Shown one piece after another: positions 1-6,896 of a stretch of DNA of 9,864 nt (positions within the stretch are counted from its first letter, which is position 1; each line of letters opens with the position of its first letter). The stretch covers positions 1 to 9,864 of the forward strand of contig JAITAI010000216.1 of the NCBI GenBank assembly GCA_031284195.1, given 5' to 3'. The translations under genes and the position numbers were made by a program. The DNA is from Treponema sp. (GTDB lineage Bacteria > Spirochaetota > Spirochaetia > Treponematales > Breznakiellaceae). The notes under the pieces are model-generated. The model saw nothing but the letters and a program-made list of their open reading frames with translations, had not been told where the DNA came from and did no database searches.

Positions 1-36
1 GATGGGTTACCTTGAGTACAGAGGATGAGGTATAGT

Positions 37-906
37 ATGAAACGGGAAATTATATACGGTATAGTATGGGGGGTGATAGCAGTGCATGGTTTTGCGGCAG
101 AGGATGCAATCTTTACCTATCAAGTCGGGGACTGGGACGTACATCTATTGGTGGAATATACAGGTCAGGGAACCAGTTCTATTCTTTTAGGGGCCTCTGA
201 AGAGGCTCTCCACCGGTATATACCCGGCGGGACTTATCAGGCGGAGACCCATACCCTGCTTATCCGCAGTCCTGACCGGATAATCCTGGTAGATACCGGA
301 TTCGGCGGTAAGCTCTTCGATCACCTCAAAACCCTGGGGATTGATCCTGCTCAGGTGGATGCAGTACTCCTCACCCACATGCACCGGGACCATATCGGGG
401 GTCTGCAACGAGGGGGAAAAGCCTTGTTTCCCCGCGCTTCTGTATACCTGTCCCAGCAGGAAAAAACCTATTGGACCGAGACCGCCGGTAATCCGGTAGC
501 AATAGCGGCTCTTGCCCCCTATGGCTCCAGGGTCCGTACTTTTCTGCCGGGCCCTCTAGGGACTGGAGAGGAACTGTTTCCAGGGGTAAGGGCCATTGCT
601 GCCTTTGGCCATACCCCTGGTCATACCCTTTACCAAGTAGAATCCCAGGGGCAGAAGCTGCTGATTTGGGGGGATCTGATGCATGTCCAGGACATCCAAT
701 TTCCCCTTCCTGCTATTTCAGCAAGTTATGATACAGACCCGCAGGCTGCGGGGACCCTACGAAAACAGGTCCTCGATTACGCTGCGCAACATACCATACC
801 TATTGCAGGTATGCACCTCCGCTATCCTGCCATAGGCAGGGTTAGTCCTGAAGGGGCAGGCTACCGGTTTAGTCCCTTGCCAGGAACCACCAGGAAGGGC
901 TTATAG
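37..906 (+). CDS. Exported metallo-beta-lactamase-fold metallohydrolase
   Basis: This is a predicted metal-dependent hydrolase of the metallo-beta-lactamase superfamily, 289 residues. The first metal motif is T-H-M-H-R-D-H at residues 113-119, giving ligands H114, H116, D118 and H119. A GHTPGH motif follows at 191-196, the GD of the fourth motif at 212-213 (D213) and a late His at H260, so the full ligand set is present. Residues 1-21 (basic MKRE, a hydrophobic stretch, then GFAA) look like a signal peptide cleaved before ED, so the enzyme probably acts in the periplasm. I chose ATG 37 over the in-frame ATG at 25 because GAGG at 27-30 lies 6 nt upstream of 37, whereas the GAGG before ATG 25 abuts it. 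The fold covers lactonases, thioesterases, phosphodiesterases and others; the layout resembles AHL-lactonase-like members, but the substrate cannot be read from sequence. It converges on gcvPB and shares no operon with its visible neighbours. Confidence 0.88.
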   Translation: MKREIIYGIVWGVIAVHGFAAEDAIFTYQVGDWDVHLLVEYTGQGTSSILLGASEEALHRYIPGGTYQAETHTLLIRSPDRIILVDTGFGGKLFDHLKTLGIDPAQVDAVLLTHMHRDHIGGLQRGGKALFPRASVYLSQQEKTYWTETAGNPVAIAALAPYGSRVRTFLPGPLGTGEELFPGVRAIAAFGHTPGHTLYQVESQGQKLLIWGDLMHVQDIQFPLPAISASYDTDPQAAGTLRKQVLDYAAQHTIPIAGMHLRYPAIGRVSPEGAGYRFSPLPGTTRKGL

Positions 907-926
907 AAAAGTTCCGGTGAGCGGGA

Positions 927-1076
927 GGAGGCCCCCATAGGCGTTTACTTAAGCAATTTGACCACGAACCCCACGAACTTGTGGTTCCTATCTACCCTTT
1001 CTAACCACAAGTTCGTGTCGGTTCGTAAGGTTCGTGGTTTATTAGTAATAAAGTAAACGCACATGGGGAGGCCCCC
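927..1076. repeat. Nested inverted-repeat element with flanking 10-bp direct repeat
   Basis: Three nested inverted repeats fill the gap between two convergent genes. The outermost is GCGTTTACTT at 941-950 against AAGTAAACGC at 1051-1060, extended by CCCCAT 933-938 against ATGGGG 1063-1068. The middle pair is ACCACGAACC 961-970 against GGTTCGTGGT 1029-1038. The innermost is a perfect 15-bp stem, 972-986 against 1003-1017, with a 16-nt loop. The arms contain repeated CGAAC units (starting 965, 974) and inverted GTTCG units (starting 1011, 1021, 1030), 9-10 nt apart. The direct repeat GGAGGCCCCC occurs at 927-936 and 1067-1076, which could be a target-site duplication or chance in a GC-rich stretch. 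No ORF lies inside, so it fits a small non-autonomous palindromic element (REP- or MITE-like). A related element lies at 8276-8397. Confidence 0.7.
961..1038. terminator. Possible bidirectional terminator hairpin between convergent genes
   Basis: The strong double stem of the repeat element sits between the stop of the hydrolase gene (906) and the stop of gcvPB (1081), where both transcripts should end. A 15-bp stem plus an outer 10-bp stem would form in RNA from either strand. There is no clear U-tract after the stem in either direction, only the mildly AT-rich stretch at 1038-1052 on the plus strand. Classic intrinsic termination is therefore uncertain, and the hairpin may instead stabilise 3' ends. 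Confidence 0.35.
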
Positions 1077-1080
1077 GCGC

Positions 1081-2547
1081 TTACGGACAAGCCCTCACCC
1101 GCAGTATCGGTTTCCGTGCAGCCTCGGTCTCGTCAAGCCGTCCCACCGGGGTATTATGGGGCGCGGCTTTGAGCAGTTCCGGCTGGGTCTTTGCCTCTTC
1201 CGCAATAGCCATAAGCGCCGCTGCAAAGGCGTCCAAGGTTTCCTTGGATTCAGTCTCTGTAGGCTCAATCATGAGGGCTTCCTTCACAATGAGGGGGAAA
1301 TAGATCGTAGGAGGATGAAACCCATAATCAATAAGCCGCTTGGCAATGTCCAAGGTAGTGATGCCTTTTCCTAGATTCGGGGATGCCACGAATTCATGCA
1401 TACAGGGCCGATCCGCCCCAAAAGGAGTGGGGTAGGCCGCTTTGAGGAGGCTTCTTAGATAATTGGCGTTGAGCACCGCATATTCCGCAACCCGCCGGAT
1501 TCCTTCTTTCCCCAGGAGCCTGAGATAGGTATAAGCGCGAACCAACACACTGAAATTCCCATAAAACCCCTTCATCCGGCCTATGGAGTGGGGCGGGGTG
1601 GTGAAAGTATAGGCGTCGCCCTGGCGGGTAATCTGAGGGCCTGGTAGGTACTCGGCCAGGCGGGGACCTGCTCCCACTGCCCCTGCACCAGGGCCGCCTC
1701 CGCCGTGGGGGGTAGAGAAGCTTTTGTGCAGATTAAGATGCATTACATCGAAATCCATATCCGCAGGCTTGATGATCCCCATGAGCGCGTTAAAATTGGC
1801 CCCGTCTCCATAGACCAAGCCGCCGGCATCATGGATACTCCAGAGGATCTCCTGAATCTCAGGCTCAAACAGCCCTAGGGTTCCGGGATTGGTGATCATA
1901 AGCCCTGCCAAGGTCTCGGCGTTTTTCCCTGTACAAGCGGCTTTAAGGGCCGCTAAATCCACGGCCCCTCGAGGATCCGAAGCTATGGTTTCCACAGTGA
2001 ACCCTGCCATGGTACAAGTCGCGGGGTTGGTTCCGTGGGCAGAATCAGGGACCAAGATCCGCTTCCGTTGGGTATCTCCCCGATCCCGGTGATAGGCCCG
2101 GATCATGAGCATCCCAGCCAATTCACCCTGGGCGCCTGCGGCAGGCTGGAGCGAAAAGCCGGTAAAACCGGTAAGCTCCTTGAGAACCTCCTGGAGTTGG
2201 TACATGAGCTTTAGGGACCCTTGGCTTTGAGCTGGAGGCAGCAAAGGATGGGCATGGGTAAACCCTCGAAGCTGAGCTGCTGCTTCGTTTATCTTGGGGT
2301 TGTACTTCATGGTACAGGAGCCCAAGGGGTAAAATTGGCCGTCTATGGAGTAATTTTTCTGGGAAAGCTGGGTAAAATGGCGTACCACTGATACTTCATC
2401 CAGTTCAGGAAGGGGCAATTCCTCCCTGAGAAGGGATTTTGGAAGGGGGGTTTCAGGGACATCCAACTTGGGCAGGGCAAGGGCGCTCCTGCCGGACAGG
2501 CTCAAGGCAAAAAGAGAGGGAGTTTCTTGCGAAAAAAGCGGTTTCAT
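1081..2547 (-). CDS. gcvPB: Glycine dehydrogenase (decarboxylating) subunit 2, P-protein beta
   Basis: This is the PLP-binding subunit of the split P-protein of the glycine cleavage system. With GcvPA it decarboxylates glycine and passes the aminomethyl group to the lipoyl arm of GcvH in the cytoplasm. At 488 residues it has the length usual for the beta subunit. Visible family features are YPLGSCTMKYNP in the N-terminal third, DSAHGTNPAT in the middle, and LNLHKSFSTPHGGGGPG, where K275 is the expected PLP Schiff-base lysine. The start codon overlaps the gcvPA stop in an ATGA arrangement (2544-2547). It is preceded by GAGGAGGT at 2554-2561, six nt upstream and an excellent ribosome site, so it is translationally coupled but can also initiate on its own. 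It is the last gene of the operon; the stop lies 4 nt from the end of the palindromic element at 927-1076. I see no frameshift or missing motif. Confidence 0.97.
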   Translation of the reverse strand: MKPLFSQETPSLFALSLSGRSALALPKLDVPETPLPKSLLREELPLPELDEVSVVRHFTQLSQKNYSIDGQFYPLGSCTMKYNPKINEAAAQLRGFTHAHPLLPPAQSQGSLKLMYQLQEVLKELTGFTGFSLQPAAGAQGELAGMLMIRAYHRDRGDTQRKRILVPDSAHGTNPATCTMAGFTVETIASDPRGAVDLAALKAACTGKNAETLAGLMITNPGTLGLFEPEIQEILWSIHDAGGLVYGDGANFNALMGIIKPADMDFDVMHLNLHKSFSTPHGGGGPGAGAVGAGPRLAEYLPGPQITRQGDAYTFTTPPHSIGRMKGFYGNFSVLVRAYTYLRLLGKEGIRRVAEYAVLNANYLRSLLKAAYPTPFGADRPCMHEFVASPNLGKGITTLDIAKRLIDYGFHPPTIYFPLIVKEALMIEPTETESKETLDAFAAALMAIAEEAKTQPELLKAAPHNTPVGRLDETEAARKPILRVRACP

Positions 2548-3872
2548 CGGTATACCTCCTCAAGGGCGCGCACCAAGGCGTCGATATCTTCCCGGGTATT
2601 TTTCTCTGTAACGCATACCAGAAGCTCTTTGGGCCTATCTGGATAATAACGAGACAGGGGAAGCCCCGGAACAATACGGTTTTGGAAGAGCTTTTCTGCG
2701 GCTTCTTCTGCGTTTCCCGGTAAAGTAACGAGAAATTCCTTGAAAAAAGCGCCGGCTGCCACTTGAAATCCTTTAAGGCCAGCGATCTGAGCAGCGGCGT
2801 AGTGGCTCTTATGCCAACAAAGTTCCCCGATAGCCCGAAGCCCCTGTTTCCCGGTCAGAGCCAGGTATATACATGCCCGGAGCATCGCAAGCCCTTGGTT
2901 AGAACAGATATTGGACACTGCCTTTTCCCGGCGTATATGCTGCTCCCGGGCAGAGAGGGTAAGCACGTAACCTCGCCTTCCCTGACTGTCCCGGGCTTCA
3001 CCGGCAATACGGCCGGGAATACGGCGCATAAGCTCCCGGGAAGCGGCCATGATCCCCAGAAAAGGCCCTCCGTAGTTGAGTTCATTACCCAGGCTCTGTC
3101 CCTCGGCAGTAACCAAATCCGCACCAAAACTGCCGGGGCTTTTGAACAGTCCCCACATGATGGGATCCCCATGGACGATAAAGATACCGCCTCGGTTATG
3201 GATCGCTGGAGCAGCTCCTTCTAGGTCGGGAATACAACCGAAGAAGTCAGGATAACAGGAAACCAGGCAAGCGAGGTCATGGGAAGAACCGGCAGATGCT
3301 GCCACTGCCGGGGAACCGGTATAGGTTTCGATCACCGGCTCAAAGGCCCCAAGGTAGGTATCCAGGACCAACCGGTATTCAGGATGGAGCCCTGAGGGTA
3401 AAAGTACCCGCTTCCTGCCTTGGTTGTTTTTAAGCGCCATAAGAACCCCTTCGGCGAGGGCAGTGGCGCCATCGTAATGGCCGGCATTCACCACCTCCAT
3501 ACCGGTAAGCTCTGCAATCATACTTTGGTACTCAAAGATACTTTGCAAGGTGCCTTGGCTTACTTCACTCTGGTAAGGAGTGTAGGCAGTGGTAAATTCA
3601 CTCCGGGACGCCAAGGCTCCAACTGCTGCAGGTATGAAGTGATCATAGGCGCCAGCGCCCAGGAACCACCGGCATGTATCGGTGGGAGTGTTCTTTTCGG
3701 CCAGTGCAGAAAGCTCCCGGATCACTTCCAGCTCACTTAAGCCCTCATCCAATGACAGTTCCGGGAAACGCAATCCTTCAGGCAGTTCCCGGAACAACTC
3801 TTCCATGGCCTTAATACCCAACACCTGAAACATGGCTGTTCGCTGCTCAGGGGTAACTGCGATAAAAGGCAT
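2544..3872 (-). CDS. gcvPA: Glycine dehydrogenase (decarboxylating) subunit 1, P-protein alpha
   Basis: This is the first subunit of the two-part glycine decarboxylase (P-protein). It pairs with GcvPB to form the active decarboxylase of the glycine cleavage system. At 442 residues it has the usual length for the alpha subunit. The N-terminus (MPFIAVTPEQRTAMFQVLGI, then a short segment to ELF) matches the typical family opening. Further along are FLGAGAYDHFIPAAV, YTPYQSEVSQGTLQSIFEYQ and the NYGGPFLGI segment, all characteristic of GcvP N-terminal halves. The start ATG at 3872 lies one nt beyond the gcvH stop (3874-3876), with AGAGGAG at 3877-3883 as ribosome site inside the gcvH 3' end. Its own stop overlaps the gcvPB start by four bases. 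The split alpha/beta arrangement is found in many bacteria and archaea, in contrast to the single-chain enzyme of enteric bacteria and mitochondria. Confidence 0.97.
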   Translation of the reverse strand: MPFIAVTPEQRTAMFQVLGIKAMEELFRELPEGLRFPELSLDEGLSELEVIRELSALAEKNTPTDTCRWFLGAGAYDHFIPAAVGALASRSEFTTAYTPYQSEVSQGTLQSIFEYQSMIAELTGMEVVNAGHYDGATALAEGVLMALKNNQGRKRVLLPSGLHPEYRLVLDTYLGAFEPVIETYTGSPAVAASAGSSHDLACLVSCYPDFFGCIPDLEGAAPAIHNRGGIFIVHGDPIMWGLFKSPGSFGADLVTAEGQSLGNELNYGGPFLGIMAASRELMRRIPGRIAGEARDSQGRRGYVLTLSAREQHIRREKAVSNICSNQGLAMLRACIYLALTGKQGLRAIGELCWHKSHYAAAQIAGLKGFQVAAGAFFKEFLVTLPGNAEEAAEKLFQNRIVPGLPLSRYYPDRPKELLVCVTEKNTREDIDALVRALEEVYR

Positions 3873-3873
3873 C

Positions 3874-4260
3874 TTACTCCTCTGTTCCCACCAAGGCTTC
3901 GTATGCCTGGGGGCTTAACAGTCCGTCCCATTCACCGGGATTATCCGCCTTCAGTTGCACGAGCCAACCTTCGCCGTAACAATCCTGGTTGATACATTCT
4001 GGATGATCCGCAAGCAGTTCGTTGATCCTGATGACCGTACCCCCTAAGGGGAAGTAGACATCGCTGGCAGCTTTGACGGATTCTACTACCCCAAAACTAG
4101 CCTTGGCCGTGAAGTGCGCCCCTATGGGGGGAAGGTCTACAAAGACAATATCCCCCAGACTGTGCTGGGCATGATCCGAAATACCTACTACGAAGAGATC
4201 CCCTTCGGGACGTACCCATTCATGGGACTCCGCATACCGGGCATGAGTATCCAGTTTCAT
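3874..4260 (-). CDS. gcvH: Glycine cleavage system H protein, lipoyl carrier
   Basis: This small lipoylated shuttle protein carries the aminomethyl intermediate from the P-protein to the T-protein and is then reoxidised by the L-protein. At 128 residues it is a normal length. The opening RYAESHEWVRPEGD is the standard GcvH start. SLGDIVFVDLPPIG leads into the lipoyl site ESVKAASD, where K63 is the predicted lipoate-bearing lysine. The C-terminal PGEWDGLLSPQAYEALV stretch also fits the family. Its start overlaps the gcvT stop as ATGA (4257-4260), and AAGGAGG at 4267-4273 lies 6 nt upstream, so it should be translated well. No lipoate ligase or octanoyltransferase gene is visible in the window, so lipoylation depends on enzymes encoded elsewhere. 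Confidence 0.98.
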   Translation of the reverse strand: MKLDTHARYAESHEWVRPEGDLFVVGISDHAQHSLGDIVFVDLPPIGAHFTAKASFGVVESVKAASDVYFPLGGTVIRINELLADHPECINQDCYGEGWLVQLKADNPGEWDGLLSPQAYEALVGTEE

Positions 4261-5411
4261 TTACACCCTCCTTTTTTACGGTTATAAACCGGTGTATATA
4301 AAGGCCGTTGTACCACTACGGCATCTTTTGGGTTTCCGCGAATGAGTACCTGAAGGTCCGTACCTACCTTAGCGTATTCAGGAGATACCAAGGCATTGGC
4401 TGAATAGGTGCCTGTAGTCGGACAGAACATTCCCGCCACACAGCAGCCTATCTCCGCTCCTGCTTTATTCAAAACCAGATACCCTTCCCGGGGGACCCCT
4501 TTAGTAACGTTGAGGGTCAGGAGCTTCCGTTTAAGCCCCGCTGCTTTTTGGGCTACAAGGGCTTCTTTACCAATAAAGGGCTTCGTGAAATCACACGCCC
4601 AGGAAAGGCCCGCCTCCAGAGGTGTAATGGCAGGGGATATTTCATGGCCGTGCAGGGGCATACCTGCTTCAAATCTTAGGGAATCCCGGGCGGCTAAACC
4701 CACCGGGCCTGCCTCAATCCCGCAGGTCTTTGCTGTCAGGAACAGATGCTCCCAGAGCTCTTTGGCCTTACCTGAGTCATAGAAGAGTTCTACTCCATCT
4801 TCACCGGTATACCCGGTCCGTCCGATGAGCAGGGGTATTCCCTCAATAGTTCCGGCGCTTATATGGGTCCGGGGAATTGCCGAAACCGCCTCGCCGGTGA
4901 GCTTATCCATGAGTTCCACTGCCCGAGGTCCCTGGACCGCGATCATATAAGTTTCTTCAGAAATATCCTCCACCGAAACATCAGGAGGCATCTGAGCCTG
5001 GAAGTAGGCCACATCAGTTTCCCGGTTCCCCGCATTAACCACTACCAACCATACATCCAGGGAAGGGTTCTGTGAGGTCCTATCAGTTCGATCAGGGTAA
5101 CCGGTACGGTATATGAACAGATCATCTAGGACACCCCCTGCTTCGTTCAACAGCAGGGCATACCGGGCTTCCTGGGGTTTCATGTCCAAGATAGAAGCGG
5201 ACACTATCCTTGACAGGGCTTCTCCGGATCCTTTGCCTGATATAATCACTTGACCCATGTGATCAATATCAAACAAACCTACCGAACGGCGGCAAAGGCG
5301 ATGCTCTTCTATCGCGCCGCTGGGATATTGAATAGGCATATCAAAACCCGCAAACAGGGCAAACCGTGCCCCTACCGTTTCATGCCAAGAGTGCAGTAAG
5401 GTTGTTTTCAT
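4257..5411 (-). CDS. gcvT: Glycine cleavage system T protein, aminomethyltransferase
   Basis: This enzyme transfers the methylene group from aminomethyl-GcvH to tetrahydrofolate, releasing ammonia and forming 5,10-methylene-THF. At 384 residues it is slightly longer than usual. The N-terminus (MKTTLLHSWHETVGARFALF, followed by AGFDMPIQY) is canonical, which supports the start at 5411. GGVLDDLFIYR at 92-102 carries D96, equivalent to the family's catalytic aspartate. VNAGNRETD, QGPRAVEL, GRTGYTGEDGVEL and the C-terminal GLSWACDFTKPFIGKEAL are also present. Residues 103-119 include a short extra loop with a DRTDRT duplication, between the FIYR strand and WLVVVNAGN, where most family members have only a few residues. 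It is the first gene of the operon. No Shine-Dalgarno site is visible before the start, and the promoter lies immediately upstream, so the mRNA leader is probably under about 12 nt. Confidence 0.97.
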   Translation of the reverse strand: MKTTLLHSWHETVGARFALFAGFDMPIQYPSGAIEEHRLCRRSVGLFDIDHMGQVIISGKGSGEALSRIVSASILDMKPQEARYALLLNEAGGVLDDLFIYRTGYPDRTDRTSQNPSLDVWLVVVNAGNRETDVAYFQAQMPPDVSVEDISEETYMIAVQGPRAVELMDKLTGEAVSAIPRTHISAGTIEGIPLLIGRTGYTGEDGVELFYDSGKAKELWEHLFLTAKTCGIEAGPVGLAARDSLRFEAGMPLHGHEISPAITPLEAGLSWACDFTKPFIGKEALVAQKAAGLKRKLLTLNVTKGVPREGYLVLNKAGAEIGCCVAGMFCPTTGTYSANALVSPEYAKVGTDLQVLIRGNPKDAVVVQRPLYTPVYNRKKGGCK

Positions 5412-5431
5412 ACTTATTGATAGTTAAGTAT
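5410..5431. promoter_or_regulatory. Dyad overlapping the gcv -10 box and gcvT start codon
   Basis: ATACTTA at 5410-5416 and TAAGTAT at 5425-5431 form a perfect 7-bp inverted repeat around an 8-nt centre. The dyad covers most of the -10 element, the predicted transcription start and the first two bases of the gcvT start codon. A protein bound here would block initiation, so it is a reasonable operator candidate for repression of glycine cleavage. The half-sites are AT-rich and could arise by chance; no regulator gene is adjacent. Confidence 0.35.
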
Positions 5432-5455
5432 AGGGAATCTTTATAGGATTGTCAA
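5427..5455 (-). promoter_or_regulatory. Sigma70-type promoter of the gcvT-H-PA-PB operon
   Basis: On the minus strand a perfect -35 TTGACA (5455-5450) is followed by a 17-nt spacer and the -10 box TATACT (5432-5427), five of six matches to consensus. Transcription should start near 5420, only about 9 nt before the gcvT ATG at 5411. This leaves no room for a glycine riboswitch or a leader attenuator downstream of the promoter. The match is the best promoter-like sequence I found in the window. Confidence 0.75.
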
Positions 5456-5547
5456 ATACTCTAGGTTCAGATTCCAGGGTAAACCCATAGAAAAAGTGGG
5501 GAGTCATCGCTGACCATGAAGGCAAACATACCCTTCCTGAAGACACG

Positions 5548-5571
5548 ACCGATCCTCCAAAAAGGACCGGT
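5548..5571 (-). terminator. Possible terminator hairpin after the deacetylase gene
   Basis: About 40 nt past the deacetylase stop (5613) the minus-strand RNA can form a 9-bp stem, 5571-5563 pairing with 5556-5548. It includes one G-U wobble and closes a 6-nt UUUUGG loop. On the plus strand the same position is an A-C mismatch, so the hairpin fits the minus transcript better. No U-tract follows the stem, so it may be a weak or factor-assisted terminator separating the deacetylase gene from the gcv operon. Confidence 0.4.
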
Positions 5572-5612
5572 TTCTCAAGAACCCTAGGGCCCTGATCGGA
5601 GATGTCCTGCCC

Positions 5613-6764
5613 CTAAAAGTCCTGGTACCGGTAAAACCGTAAATGCAGGTCTTTGGCGGTTTGTAACATATATTTCAAACGATGCGGTTTGATACCCCAA
5701 TCGGCAGTGTCGGAAATATCATGGGTGGTCAAAGGCAGAATCTGTTCTCCTCCGATAAATTTGAGGGTCCGCAGCATAATCGTAATGACCGCCTCGAAAT
5801 CTGCATCTTGTTTGTAGAGAATATTGTCCAGAGCCTTGGAGGAAATATACCCTTTTCGGATGGTTTCTTCATCGTAAACCCGGAAGGTAACCCCGTAACC
5901 CCGCAGAATCTTAAAGGATTGAGAAAGTTCCTCATGCATCCAGGGTTCTGAAAGCCCGTAGGGATAGGCAAAAGACCGCAAGGGAATCCCCGCGTTCCTA
6001 AAGATATCCAGCGCAGCAAGGGTCTCTACAAAAAAGGTCTCCCGGGAAACCTGGGTTAGATTGAGGTGGTGTTGGGTATGATACCCCACATCGTGGCCCT
6101 TGCTTAGGGCGGTGAAACAAAAGGGACAGAGGTCTCCCTGTATAAAAAAAGTAACCTTTGCCCCGTACTGGTCAAATACCTCAAGATTACGTTCCCAAGC
6201 ATCCTGATAATTATCATCAAAGGCCAAGAGCAGTCCTGCGGCATCCTCCTGAATATGCCATAGGAGCCGATCCTGTTGTACGCTACCGGTGGATTGTTCC
6301 TGCACGGAAAAATCCACCCAAAAACGAGCATCATCCAACTGCTGGGCATGCTGTAAATCATACACCACCTCAAAGCGGGTATCAGGGGGATGGTCCAGAG
6401 CATCCACTTCGGGCAGATCCTCAGGTCCTATATCCGATTTAACGAGGATAGTATCCCCTTCCTGGAAGATATATTTTTTGATCTCTGGCGTATACTGCTT
6501 AACCCGTTGTACCACTGCTTCAAGGACCGAAGGCTTTTCCGGGACGGTCCTGATGCTCCCGGGGGAGGGCTCAGTCAGCTTGGGAAGGGACGGCTCATCC
6601 CTAAGAGGAAGCGGATCTACCCGTACCTGGGGGGTTACTTCCGGTACGGTCTTGGGGTCTATTGATGCCGGGGGAATTTCAGGTATGAGCACCGGCTGCC
6701 GGCTTGCACAGGCAGTAAGGCTGCCGAGCATGAACATGCTGATGCCATAAACGATTCTTTTCAT
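5613..6764 (-). CDS. Lipoprotein with NodB-type polysaccharide deacetylase domain
   Basis: This is a predicted outer-surface or periplasmic lipoprotein, 383 residues, with a carbohydrate-esterase-4 (NodB homology) domain, likely removing acetyl groups from a cell-wall or dietary polysaccharide. Residues 1-18 form a signal sequence ending in the lipobox LTAC, with C19 as the lipidated cysteine. A proline-rich linker spans roughly residues 23-80, followed by an unassigned segment to about 175. The catalytic domain then shows AFDDN (D183 base, D184 metal), HTQHH (H229 and H233 as metal ligands) and RSFAYPYG. These correspond to CE4 motifs 1-3, although motif 1 has N where TFDDG enzymes have G. 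A CPFC pair lies at 213-216, just before the His motif. The start at 6764 has AAGGAA (6779-6774) nine nt upstream. The gene diverges from proA and stands alone. The exact substrate cannot be determined from sequence. Confidence 0.88.
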   Translation of the reverse strand: MKRIVYGISMFMLGSLTACASRQPVLIPEIPPASIDPKTVPEVTPQVRVDPLPLRDEPSLPKLTEPSPGSIRTVPEKPSVLEAVVQRVKQYTPEIKKYIFQEGDTILVKSDIGPEDLPEVDALDHPPDTRFEVVYDLQHAQQLDDARFWVDFSVQEQSTGSVQQDRLLWHIQEDAAGLLLAFDDNYQDAWERNLEVFDQYGAKVTFFIQGDLCPFCFTALSKGHDVGYHTQHHLNLTQVSRETFFVETLAALDIFRNAGIPLRSFAYPYGLSEPWMHEELSQSFKILRGYGVTFRVYDEETIRKGYISSKALDNILYKQDADFEAVITIMLRTLKFIGGEQILPLTTHDISDTADWGIKPHRLKYMLQTAKDLHLRFYRYQDF

Positions 6765-6896
6765 TTTTTTATATTCCTTATTAGTATGTTCTGTAGTTTT
6801 TAAGGAACTGGTTTGCTTACTCAGTGGACTTATGATACCATAGTCTCGTTACTTGGGATAGGGTGAGCGGTATTCACCTTAGATATGGAGGCGCTC

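Noticed and set aside
25..36. ATG at 25 as start of the hydrolase
   Set aside because: Its only purine-rich sequence abuts the codon, while GAGG at 27-30 is well placed for ATG 37, which also gives a better signal peptide.
961..1038. CRISPR-like repeat array
   Set aside because: Units are 5-8 nt long, 9-10 nt apart and arranged head to head; there are no spacers of uniform length and no cas genes.
1081..5411. Long plus-strand open frames opposite the gcv genes (for example 2763-3224 and 4408-4782)
   Set aside because: They are antisense to intact, well-conserved gcv genes and show no recognisable domains or ribosome sites.
5412..5612. Glycine riboswitch upstream of the gcv operon
   Set aside because: The promoter lies 16 nt from the gcvT start, so no aptamer would be transcribed ahead of it, and I could not recognise a tandem aptamer pattern in this gap.
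6813..6841. proA promoter TTGCTT, 17 nt, TACCAT
   Set aside because: Only about half the positions match consensus in each box; not distinguishable from chance.
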